From positions 13,033,433 through 13,097,432 of the forward strand of contig NC_135120.1 in the NCBI RefSeq assembly GCF_050908995.1: a DNA stretch of 64,000 bases. The letters are read 5' to 3'. Made by a program: the position numbers and the translations under genes. Under the pieces are notes generated by a model. That model worked only from the letters and a program-made list of their open reading frames with translations, was not told the DNA's origin and did no database searches. Of this stretch, positions 23,401-35,070 are shown one piece after another (positions within the stretch are counted from its first letter, which is position 1; the number at the start of each line of letters is the position of its first letter). Source of the DNA: Andrena cerasifolii. Taxonomy: Eukaryota; Arthropoda; Insecta; Hymenoptera; Andrenidae.

Positions 23401-26400
23401 ATGTGATGAATGAATGTGATTATATGTGTATACCTACTTAGCGTTTCTAATTTTCGGTTTTTCCCTCCTAAAAACTACCGTGTAGCAGTCTGCATTACGG
23501 TAGGAGATGAAAGGGAATTCTAATCGATCTGTTGGAGATCGGTTTGCCTCCGATAACTGGCGCAATGTACATATGACGCTCGTAACGATCGAGTCGAGCC
23601 GCCTCCGATGATACATAAGTACCTACTTGACGCGGTTACTCGTTTCGAACCTCTTCCTTGTTCTCGGTTGCCGCTAAATCATTCTAATCGCGGCCCATTC
23701 CCGGCGATACCTCGCAGCCGCGACGATTTTTCGTCTCGCGAAGGATTTAGATAAGAATCGGGAGGGTACGTTCGGGAATGAGTTAGGCGGTAGATCGAAT
23801 AGGAAAAAAGTCGAGGAGGGTGTCGACGACATCGGCGTGCGGCACCAAATAGTATTTAAGAAATTTGTCGATTGCTGTTGCATTGCGGAGAGACGAAACA
23901 ACGACAAGAATAGGGGGAGGGGGAGAAGAGGACTGGGGGCCTACCTACCGACCAACGCCGACGTTGAAATAGCGAGAGTGTAATTGGGGTTTTCGGTTCG
24001 TATGAATACTTCAGTGATTGCCATCGAGAACGAAATGAAATTTGTTCGAGCGACAGTCCGGGTAAGATTCCCAGCGATTCGTCGGATTGATATTCTCGGC
24101 GCTCGTTCCGCCGCGGCCGGAACGGCTCGATAATGGCGTATTGTTTTATTAATTTTACCCGGAGGACAGCTGGCGTAAAGTATTGGACGAACCGTGGAAT
24201 CGTGATTCGCGATTCCGACGAATCTCTCCCGTCAATTTTCGCCTGATTTCAAATCCTCTTCTAAAAGGCGAGTTTTTCCATTCCGTTGTAATCCAATTCG
24301 AGTGCCTGGAGCTATCTGGTGAACTCGTTGAATCCGAAAACGAGGTTACGATCAATGACTGGCACCGGGCGGCGCGGCGCAGCGTGGAGGTCGAAATTTT
24401 ATTCAAGTTCGGCTCCGTTCCGTCTCGCATCGATGAACGTCCATATAAAGCGCATCCGAAAGAATAGGGTCGACAACCGTGCGCGGTCACTGCGTCCGGA
24501 ATTAAAACCGGCAACTACCATCCCCCAGACGTAGTAAGCAACAGCTAGCTGCAGGTTCGGTTGGTCCGTCGATTCGCCCGCTAGCAAACCACAACCCCCC
24601 GTCTCGCAACATCTCCTTCTCTCCCTCTTCACCGGCGCGGCGGCCCCCTCTTTCTGCGAATTTAAATTTCCCGAATTTCGTTTAAAACGTTTATGATCCG
24701 TATCCAAGGGTCGTCGTTTCGATCCCACGAGAGGTGGCTGCGTTGAAAGTTTGCGCAGCCGGACGGTCAAGTCCTTCGTAAGACTGGGGTGAGTGACTGA
24801 AGTGGAAAGCCGAGACGGCGAGAAAACCCACCGATCTTCCCATATCCGAGTCCCACATACCTAATAAATTTCCTTTCTCTCCATGGAAATGAAATTCTCT
24901 GTCGGAGAGGCGGAGGGGAATCGGATAGCGTGCGTGGTCGCCGCTTCCTCCACTTCCTTCTTGAACACGGTCATGTGGTCGTTGCAAATTAGATACGCGC
25001 GCAGATAAATGTGGTAAAGCATCGAGCTTTTTCATTGCGATCTTCATTAGGCGATAGTTCACGGGAATGAGGAGCCAGCGTTTATTTCGTAATCGTTGGG
25101 CCAGCGTAGTTGCCGCGGCGGCAAAAGGTAAGAGGTAGCTGTGCTGCATCCAGCGGGGGTCCACAGGTAATGGTACATATAATAGCAGTTAGCACCCTAC
25201 TGCGGCCTGTAGTGGGTGTGTTGTGACACCGAGACCGGAACAAACAAACATCGTGTCCATTTTAGGAGGGTCCAGGACAAAGTGGCGGTTAGGCGGTGAC
25301 CACTGGCGAGACAACCGCAAGTTTGCGGGTCGCGCGAACCTCTTCGAAACATCCCCTGCCTCTCCCACGTGCTGCTCTCGAGCAACTCGAGACACGGTCC
25401 ATACAGTCCATACAGTCGACACGGAGCAGCGAGGGCTCTACCCTCGATTCCCTCCGACGGTCGACCGCCACGCTAAATAGGAGAACGATACACTCCCACG
25501 ATCGACTCGATTCCATTTTCCTCCCTCTTAGCCGTACCCTACTCACTTTTCTTCCGCGACATTAGCTCTGGCTCGTCCGTTCTGCCAGCACCGAGAGCGG
25601 CCAGAGCGACCGTAAATTCAAAGTCTTGCGCCTCTATTGACCGCGATCGCGTCCCCCTTTGCATTTCTTCTTCTCTAGCACGGAAAAGTTTTTACGACAC
25701 TTGATCCCGTTTCTAACGGAACGGACAATTTCGTGTATTTGGGCCGCACGGCCCTGGGACCGGAATCCTTTTCGGAGTAATAGGAACCCTCGAGGATCGA
25801 AGAAGCGTCGTTTTACGGGTCGAGGAGGAGGACGACGACGACTACGACGTGGAAAAAACCGCTTCAAGGAACCGGACCGTTCGTGACCTCGATGAGCATG
25901 GTGGTCGGGACCGACGCGAGTTCCCGGGCTTTCTCACCCGGGGAACAAAATCTGGGCGAGAGAATACGGGTTCCCTGGACGATCGACGTCTGAAATCGAG
26001 TTTCTCCGAGGACCACGATCCCACGAAACGCAAAAGGCAAGCAAACGAGTCGCCGCGTCCGGGACGTCCCGGTCCGGAACCCACGGGAACTCGTTCTCTC
26101 CTTACTTCCTGATTCTCGTTTGCTTGCTCCCTCGCGTGATGGTCCGTCCGTTTCTCCAGCCGTTAGAACCTCGCTAATCTAAATTCCCTATTCCAGTTTG
26201 CCCTTTTCGCTCCGGCCGATTCGAGGCGAACGTTCCCGCCGCGATTTCCGTTGCGCGACGAATCACTTCGAGTATTAGACGATCGATAGGACGCGTACGT
26301 CTGGACAAGTACGTTATCGTGCGCGCGCGAGCCACGGATGGTGAGAGCGGCAAAGGGGGCAGGTATCGAATCGGGAGCGCGTTTGCGAGGATCGATGGAA

Positions 26401-28050
26401 AGGTGGACGGATCACCTCCGGAGATCGTAATGGAACACCTTGCGGTGACCGTGACGCGTGGGTGGACAAGTGGCCTGGCCTGGCGATCCGTTCGTGGTTA
26501 AAAGCGAACGAAACCGGCTGCACTCGACCGGCGAAGACCGGGAATCGAAACCCTGCCAGTGTCGATGCCTCGACTGAGTACCACTTTACCAACCAGCATG
26601 TGTTCCTGTCTCGGATTTCAGATTCTCCTCTCCTCCTCTTCTTCTTTTCGAGGAAGTCACAGACACGCTTGCTTTTCGTTTCTACTTTCAATCGGGTCGA
26701 ATGCAAACGACGCCGAATTTTCGCCCCGCTTATTCGTTGCCTCGCTTGCATAGCCGGAACGACGATAAAACTGCTAGCGATCCGGGCAGATGCCGATTGT
26801 CCAGCGGGAAATTACACCTTAGAGTCGGAAGCTTTAAAAGATCGTGGATGGGAACGCTTTGTCATCGTCATCGAACGTTTCCCGAATCGCCAAAGATGCG
26901 GTCTCACGGGTATTTAGGTAGATTTTCCCCTCTATTCCTGCCGTCTCGAATTCGAACGCACGAAGGCATAAATCACGATCCATGCGTAGTAGGTAGGTAG
27001 GTATGTTGGGCGCGTCGCGTCGCACAAATGTGCGCGCAGGTTCTTGAAACGGAACAACGGCAATCGCGGAGTTCAAGATGTAAGTAGCTACCTACCTAAA
27101 CGTCGATTCAACAAGTACCTGTGTGTCAAGGTAATTAAGTAGACGTACCGAGGAATACTGAATTATTTTTGGAGAAGATCCCAATAGTTTGAGAAGAGTA
27201 GTAGTCGGACTTTGTTAGCGACACTGTTGGTATTTTCATCGGTGATCTGATGTTAGCCGCTTTGCTTTAATGTCGGGTAGACATGCTCGATCATAAGCAT
27301 AAGCAGACCAGTATGCGTATGGGGAAAGGACGGTCACCCCCGTGAAAGCCTTCCTCGGTTCGGTTCGGTTCGGCTCGCCTCGGCTCGATGGGACGGAGGT
27401 GCCTGTGGTCACGCAGCTGTCCCATGTCCAGATGTCCGGTTTTCGTCCACGGGACCACGACTCGCTGTGAGAAAACCAATCCTTAGGGTCCCTTCTTTCG
27501 TTGCCTTTCCTCTTTGTCTTCCTTCACCCTCCTTCGCCGTGTCGCGTTCCCTCTTTCTCGTTCCGCTTCCTCGGCGGATCCCCAACTCACATTAATTACC
27601 CCGCTCCGGGACGATCCTTCTGGATTATCCGAAATTTAATACAGGACCGTACACCCCGTTGCGTTAGTTCGCACACGAAAACGTTGCACCAGGGCAGTTC
27701 AACTATCCCGTCTCGAAAACTCTCAGGTGAAAATTTACAACTTGTCGTCCTCCTGATGCCGAAATAGCGCGCGGCAGTGAAGCTGAAAACATGTACCTAC
27801 TTATCGAGTCAATGATCCCTAATCGGTCCATCTGGCGAACGAGGGCCATCGTAGAGGGAATAATCAAAGGACAGGCGCGTAGGTACACGTTAATCGATCA
27901 AATAGAATTCGTTGCGAATTACGTGGCCATTATCTTCCCGCGTACTTTCAAATCCTCTTAGTTATTTCGAATCGCGTCACGCGTACCGAGCGATACGACC
28001 TTAATCGTCCAAATCGAACGTTCGTCTTCGTTAGCCTTCCTCCTCTACAG
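23401..28050. other. Intergenic, GC-rich
   Basis: No host gene was recognised. Frames up to about 157 codons (24691-25164 minus, 26314-26751 minus, 26462-26917 plus) are in shifted overlap with each other and show no domains. TAGGTAG repeats occur at 26988-27003 and the reverse form at 27086-27098. A TTCGG-type short repeat lies at 27358-27375. Confidence 0.55.
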
Positions 28051-28061
28051 ACCTGCCTCTT

Positions 28062-28969
28062 TTTTTTCTTTTTTTTTTTATTGAAGCATACGAAGCATTA
28101 AGGCTTATTTAGCTGTACAGAGATTTATACATAATGAGCAGCGGATTCATACACGTAATTTACATTTTTCCAAATAGTTACATAAGTATTTACAAGCTCG
28201 TATGTTCGGTTTAGCAATTATCATTTCTGTGTTAAGAGGTAATTGCAATCGGATTCGTCGTAGGTTAGCAATCAGTTCCACTCTCTCAGCATCATATAAC
28301 GGGCGTCTTTGACGATCTTTGACGATCCCTACCCTTGCCAATGATGCCGACAGATTGTAGCGATTGCATCTGCAGCGGTTGATTGTTACTATTTGACGCC
28401 GATTTAGATATTGATATGCAAACCACGGTTTGGCACTTTCACTGTAGCAAGTTTCGAAGTATATTTTTTCCTTTTGTTAAAAATTGTTCTTTACTAATAA
28501 TATTGCTTTGCTCTTTCGCACTTCTCTTAAATGTTTCATAATAGTCCGTAAAGGGAATGGTTAAAGGCTCAGATACCTGCCCCTTGGTAGCTTCTTTAGC
28601 TAGTCTGTCCGCCGTTTCATTTCCTTGTATGCCAATATGTGAGGGGATCCAGAAAAATTGGATGCGCCTATTTTCGTTATTGTAGTGAAACTGATTGTAT
28701 TTCTTTTTTATCTCCAAAAAATGTGGGTTGGTTTTATCTTGAATTTAGTTGATTTGAGACTACTTAGGGCACTTAAGGAGTCAGTAAGTATAAGAAAATT
28801 GCAGTCTAAGTTGTCTAGCGCAATGTCTAGGGCGTTTGATATAGTTATGCTTCGGCTGTGTATACTGATGCATTATTTCCCAATGTCTTTTTAATTTCGA
28901 CGTTCAATTTAGGACAGACACAGGCTGCTCCCACAAAATCTGAGTTTAGCAGTTTGCTGCCATCAGTAT
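28062..28969 (-). mobile_element. 5'-truncated non-LTR retrotransposon with RNase H domain and poly(A) tail
   Basis: The minus strand encodes the RNase H domain of a LINE-type polyprotein, decayed by frameshifts. Near 28969 it starts with TDGSKL (first catalytic Asp), then YTAEA (Glu), then LTDSLSAL (second Asp) in another frame. From 28717 a 92-codon frame holds FFWIPSHIGIQGNETADRLA with the last catalytic Asp. All four catalytic residues survive. The 3' end is A-rich (T-rich at 28062-28079 on plus). ACCTGCCTCTT occurs at 28051-28061 and again at 28970-28980, a clean 11-bp target duplication that fixes both borders. I- or Jockey-group elements carry such a domain; the exact clade is open. 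Confidence 0.9.
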
Positions 28970-28980
28970 ACCTGCCTCTT

Positions 28981-30263
28981 CTTTTACTTCGCATAATCCT
29001 TCGTAGCTATGCTTCCCACCCAGTTAACGAATAGATACCTACGTCGGTTTTTTGCTGGGTTAAAAAATTCTTATAACTCCGTCTCGAGATCATACATTTT
29101 CTTCTATACAGGAAATATCCTAGATAGGTACTCTACGTAACTGTAAACACGCCACTTCAGTCGTGACTCAGTCGTAGAATCAACGTAGTAGGGTAGCTAG
29201 TTAGGTACTGTACCTATCAAGCTCCGGTTTTTTGTGCCCGCAATAAGTCAAGCTGCCTGAAGAAAAATCTGTAGCGGCTTGCAGCGCATAAATCACCCCG
29301 CTCTCCTAGCACTCGGATTATCGACAACGATCGGCCTAATCTTAAAAATAGTAAAGTCAGGCTACCAGCTTTCGAGCGCGCGGCATATCGATTTTATCGA
29401 TGTCGTAACTCAGTCCCTTATCTCGTTACGGACGCTCGGCGATGAGCACTACTATATAAACTAAATATGGGATACTGATATAATGTTCCAGGCAACATGA
29501 TACGCGTAGAAACCAAACTGTCGACCATTTGAAATCAAGGAGACCATCGCGCAGCTCTACCTTAAATACATAACACAGGCACGCGTTCTTGCAATTGTGG
29601 CAGGATTTTCTGTGGAATAAAATTTTCGATTCTGCTGTACAGGGTAGATGCACCACTTGCGGCCACTTTAAGGTATTGTACCAGATTTGGCCACTTCTTA
29701 AAAAATATTATACTTTCCCGTGTAAGCAATAAATGTAACCTTATATTTCTGGCGCTGTACCAAACAAAATATTTATGATGTGAAATTCTCCATATAATAA
29801 TGATCTGCGAGCAATTTAAAAATAAGATAATTATGCACATCACCAAAAATAGGTACAAAAATGGGTACATCTATCCTACAGCCAATTGTAAGTGTAGCTA
29901 TTGCAAGAGCATGTATCACGTTGCTGGTCAGTGTTCTCGGTTAGCCAGAGTGATCGGAAGATCTCCGTCTGGGCTGGGCTAGAGAGTTGGCGGACAAGGG
30001 ACTAGAGGTACCTAAATGCCCGAACATCGAAGGTGTTGGGTAGGAGTGGTTCGGCTATTATTAATAAGGCGCCCATTACCTGTAGAAGAACGATACAGGC
30101 TGAGGGATATGGAGAATAGGTGTAGGGGAGGCGCGAGACCCTTCGCAAACAGAATAGACACTGTAGTATCCTTTCACGCACCTTCGCGTCTGTCTCTTGC
30201 AAACTACTTGGAGCGCGTTCTTCACTTTGCCGTGTACTGGAATGTACAAATACATACCTACCT
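28981..30263. other. Intergenic, with an AT-rich patch
   Basis: No gene was recognised. About 29440-29940 is AT-rich and may be an old repeat, but no ends, tail or coding similarity were found. Confidence 0.5.
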
Positions 30264-30684
30264 TAGGGGAGACCGGGGCTGGTGGGCCAGTTTTTCAGTT
30301 CTGGATTTTTCATAAATTATGTGGACGATATATCATTAAACCGGTTAGTATATTTGATCGAGCATATATTTGGTTGTCTGATTATATTATTACAGTTGGC
30401 TCAATGTGAAAACATTTAAAGTAAGGTATTTTAATGCTACTCTAACATCTTACATGCTGGTCAACCAGCCCCATGATCGGGGTTAGTTGACTTACAGTAT
30501 AGAAGAGACAAACGCTGATAATTGTTAAAAAACGTGCGATCGCGGGGTCAGACATTAAATGCATGGCATGGTAGAAGTGACTTCTTTCTACAGTAAATCT
30601 TTCCGCAGTAGAGCATATGTCGGGGCAAAGTTATTAACAATTAGTCAACCTATCCCTTGAGACAACCAACCCCGGTCTCCCCTA
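30264..30684. mobile_element. MITE with TAGGGGAGACCGGGG ends
   Basis: The left end TAGGGGAGACCGGGGCTGGT (30264) and the reverse complement of 30664-30684 agree at 19 of 21 positions. The terminal TA dinucleotides fit Tc1/mariner-type insertion. Inside, near 30456-30492, an inverted pair (GTCAACCAGCCCC and GGGGTTAGTTGAC) repeats the end sequence, so the element may be a fused or foldback form. It is 421 bp and non-coding. Confidence 0.8.
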
Positions 30685-31701
30685 CACCTATTTACCTAAT
30701 TGTCGAACTTGTAGTTGTTCGGCTAAAAGGACCCAAGGCTGATACATTCGACAAATTATCGATCGTGTATAGCGTACCCTGTAGGTTTGCCGAAATCTCG
30801 AGGACCCCATAGAGTCGATAGGCGATGCTGTTTGACTATCTACGTACTGCGTTTATCCTATCGTCTCGAGAGTTGGAGATGCAAGACGTTCCCGCGAAAT
30901 CCTGAGTCGGCTATTAATTAGGGACCTGATGCACTATAATTAGGCGGCACGTAATCAGATCGGCGAATGGAACACCTCTAGTCCTCTAGTTACGTCTAAC
31001 GACCCCCTTGGTGACAATTCATTAATGCGTCCGGGTGGCATTAAATATTATCTTTACCCAGTCCCGCCACAGACGGAGTCGGAGTTGATGTCGATTGTCG
31101 AGGCCGAGGGTGCAAAAGAAAGCGAAAAGGTGACTGAAGCGAGGCACACCTGAACCGAAAAGTCGTTGCTCGTCTCCAAGTGCATCGACCGTTCCGCGCG
31201 GCAACGTGAATTGCCAATCCGAAGGGCACTTACCGCCCGGGCCAATTCTCGCGCTGATTAGTAATATTGTGGCCTGATGAACCGAGGGCTCGAGTCGTCG
31301 CGTCGGTCGAGTAGGAGATGAGTCCGTAACCTCGTTACCAACCCGCGGGCGATGCTACTACCCCAACTATAACGCGAGGATACGCTCTTCTCGCCTTCTC
31401 TCCGGACCCTCAGAATAGTGCAAGGCGGAGAGACGCACGGAGAAGCAGCGAGAGTAGATGAGCGGGCTCGAATGGTTAAATGGATGGATGGGTGTAGAGA
31501 TAGAGATAGGGGGTTGCAGTAGGAGACAACATCTGCGTTGAACCTCGATGACGTGGGATCAGAGTATAATTGCATTCACAACCAGTTGCACGCACCCAGT
31601 TTTTCACTTCCACCCTTACCGTCCAATTCTAACGGTCGGGTCGGTGCATCTATAGGTGCAACGCTCGATCCGAGGAATCACGGATTTATCTATCAAACAA
31701 G
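30685..31701. other. Intergenic
   Basis: No gene or element was recognised between the two TAGGGGAGA-type elements. Confidence 0.55.
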
Positions 31702-32426
31702 TAGGGGAGAGCGGCGACAAAAGTACTATGTTTTCTCAATAAAATGCCGCTTGATTTATAGTAAAATTCGCAAAATTGTAGATTCGGCAGCTAAAAACGT
31801 CAAGCCCAGAAACTTTAAACGCGTTTTTCTCGAATATTTTTTTCTCTTCATTTTCTCCTGATTGCGAGCGAATTGAGGTTGAAATCGACTTGGAAAAAAT
31901 TACAGGATGTGTAGAACATGTGTCATTTCGGCGCAAACCTCTGATATGGTCTGCAAAAATTCGAGATTTTCATAAAAAAAATTAAGAAGCCACCGGATTT
32001 TGGTAGCACACAAACAATGGTTGTGCGCATTTTTCGACTGCCTAGTCCCCTTAACCCTTAACTGGTATCCTGGGTCGCACATGACCCCAAGCACTCAAAG
32101 TTCGCTGCAAAATTTTTGGCTGTCTAAGTTTGTCAACTGAATTTCTAATTAATTTTATAGTTAATAGTTTAACTTTCTACGTTCCTATTATTTTATATAT
32201 TACCTAAGAACAAAATATTCATAGAGGATGATCTAGTGTCGACTTTACAAATTTCTGTGTCCTTTTTTATTTGGGGTCTGCCACGACCCCAGTATACCAG
32301 TCACGTTTGCCAAAAACAGTATACCAGTTAAGGGTTAAGGCATAATTTTCGTTTTTACATCTGTAAGAGGTAATTGGCAGCTAAGACAAATGTAGAAAGT
32401 GTTACGTTTGTCCCCGCTCTCCCCTA
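31702..32426. mobile_element. MITE with TAGGGGAGAGCGG ends
   Basis: The left end TAGGGGAGAGCGGCGACAAA (31702-31721) and the reverse complement of 32407-32426 agree at 19 of 20 positions. The tips are TA. The first nine bases equal those of the 30264 element, so the two are probably related families. Without its internal TTAA insertion it would be about 440 bp, close to the 421-bp relative. Non-coding. Confidence 0.85.
32051..32338. mobile_element. piggyBac-type MITE nested in the 31702-32426 element
   Basis: It is bounded by TTAA on both sides. The left end TTAACCCTTAACTGGTATCC and the right end (reverse complement TTAACCCTTAACTGGTATAC) match over 18 bases. Internal GGGTCGCACATGACCCC (32072-32087) and GGGGTC..GACCCC (32273-32290) are small palindromes. 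The CCCTT start after TTAA resembles piggyBac-like ends. It is 288 bp, non-coding, and younger than its host element. Confidence 0.85.
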
Positions 32427-35037
32427 GCTATTAATTCGAAGAAATCGTTGCGCGTTGCATGGGGGACAGTAGGCGACGAGGAATTGAATCGAAACGGTTG
32501 AGATTTGAGAGGCGTTGGACGTTGCGTCGCGTGGTGCAGGCTGCACCCTCTATTTTGCTAAGGCCTATTGTAAGAGCAGCTAACGCCGAGCTATGGGTGG
32601 CGCGTGATTCCGAGGCGAAAGGTTACGACGAACTCGTCATGATCGCTGGATCGGAAAATAATGAGCGGTGCGATGGCCCGATTCAATGACTGAGAAAAGG
32701 AAGCGGGTACAAGGGTTGCGACTGCGACCGCGGTACGCCACCGCACCGGTTACGAAGAGGTAGAAAACGACGGGAGTAGCTGTGGGGTGAGTCGCGACAA
32801 TGCTCTAATCAAATGTCACGAATCAGCGCCATTATGCGCATCTGCGGCATGAATTCATAAATACGCCTGGAGGCGTTCGCCTTTGCTCCCCGGTGAATAT
32901 CCCCATCGAGAGATTTGGCGGCGCTGCGCGGCGAGCACCGCCTGTTCCCAGCTCCCATCATCTCCCACCTCGCAGCTCCCAGCTACATGCTCTCCGGGAG
33001 ATTACAAAAATATCGATACGGACATCGATGCGCAAATAGGTAACCGGGAAACGTGAGTACGCCAATTCACGTGCCGCTTTATCATCGACTTTTCCGCTTT
33101 TGCCGGCAAAATTTCGCTCATCGGTTTTTACAGCTTACGAAATAATTATCGCAGACACCGATAAGCGAAACGCTTCGGCCCCGCCAAACAACTCTGTCGG
33201 CTGAAATACTTGTTTGCGTTATCGCGCGATATCCCAATTAAACGGAGATTTTCTCCAATGAAACAAACACCCGTTGTGTCTTTTTATTTATTTCCATAAC
33301 CAATCGCGACACCACAAGCAGCTTCATTTATCGACCTAATAAACGGGAATGGATGTAAATAGGTAGCGTTAATAACGGCCCGGTGGGTGGCCGTGTAGTT
33401 ACCGTAAGCTGTAGGTAATTAAACAGTGCGTGCCAGCGAGGTTGACAGGTTGCAAAACGCGTTCTTCTTTCGCGTAAGCCCGCCAGTAGGTACGAGTAAC
33501 GGGGACGAGAAATCCAGGGAAAAGCTTTATCAGGTTCTATCGCGAGGAATGAAAAAATTCCGGAATGCCGTCGTAGAACTTTTCGTTCTCGCAGGACGAC
33601 GCCGCGCCGACGAGTTAAAAATAATGCTTCGTTCTAATCCGAAAACTGGAAATCCTGCCGGTATCGCAAAACAAAGTTTTACGGAGTTGGCCCTCTCCTT
33701 CGCGTAGGTGGTTTTTCCGACGGAAGCTTTTACCTACTAAAAATTCCCGCGGTATTTTCGGCGAACGGACGTCTGATCCGAGAGCTACGAACAGAACTAC
33801 CGTGTCTGTCGTCGAACGATTCGTCCCGCGAATTTAAATCGAGGATAGGTAGCTCGAAAAGGTCGAAACTAGGTAATTATTACGATACCTAGTTTGGGGT
33901 AGGTATGTAAGTACATGTACACGTTACGTATTGGCATTTTCTTATTTCCGCTACGCAGTCTGGTGGCGAAAATTAAAGCAGTCTAATCGGGGTAGCTGTC
34001 ACGTGTAATTGGCGGTATCGGGAATTTCGACTGTTTGATGATCGATTTTGTAAAATATAACAGCCTATTTAATGACAAAAACATTATTGCACTGCTTCGA
34101 TACCCGTGTGACACCAGTCCTGTAACGCGATTCACCCGATTGCAGAGCTTACTTTAGTAGACGGCGCTCTCACAGTGTTTCCCAATAGAGCTTTAACGTT
34201 ATTACCTGTAGATGCAACGAACAAGAGACGCATGGAAACGCGCCTGCACGCCGCGCCAGCGTGGCAAATCGTGCACACGGTCAGCAATATCAAAGGAAAC
34301 GAATATACATATTTATAAGGTACGTAGAATGGTATGGAGATGCATCTTGCAACATAAATATTGTTAACGCGCACCGAATAAAAGTCGTTTTACCCATTTT
34401 TCGTTCCACTCTTCCAGCGTATCGAGAAACCTTTCGACCTCTTTCGATAACCCAAGAGTCAAGGGTACACGCTCGCGCCAAAGTCCCCAGACTTTGATAG
34501 TCTTCCACGGTAAAGGAATAGAGCAAGGTGGGGAGAGAGCAAGACGGCCGGCGCGGAATTGTAAACGGAAGTGCGATGGAACAAGCGTGTGTCTCGTTGC
34601 AATAGCTATCGCTGCTCGAAGATGCTTCGGAGTTGCTCGTAACAGGAGAATAATCAGATTACGTCGCGACGCAACGTTTTCGGCTGAAGCGTGACACGAG
34701 AGACGAAAGGGGCACGCGTGCGATGTTTAACCGCGGACCTACCTCTTGGAAAACGAACCACGCGTTGCATTACCCGCTTTGTGGTCGCATGCTCTTTTGA
34801 TCTACCCCATAATTAATCCGCAGAGGTAACCGGAGACGCGTATGGGCGCACCGGGACCCACGGGGCCGCGCCGAGCCGAGCCGAACCGCGCCGCGCCGGC
34901 TCATTCACCGACGAAACTCTGGACCGAGTTATTGAAAGGGTATCGGATAAGAGAGGGGAACGGAGCAAGCGGGAGAACGAGACTGTGTGTGTACATGCGT
35001 CCGTGAGACAGAAAGACATAGAGACAGAGAGAGAGAC

Positions 35038-35070
<33 letters not shown>

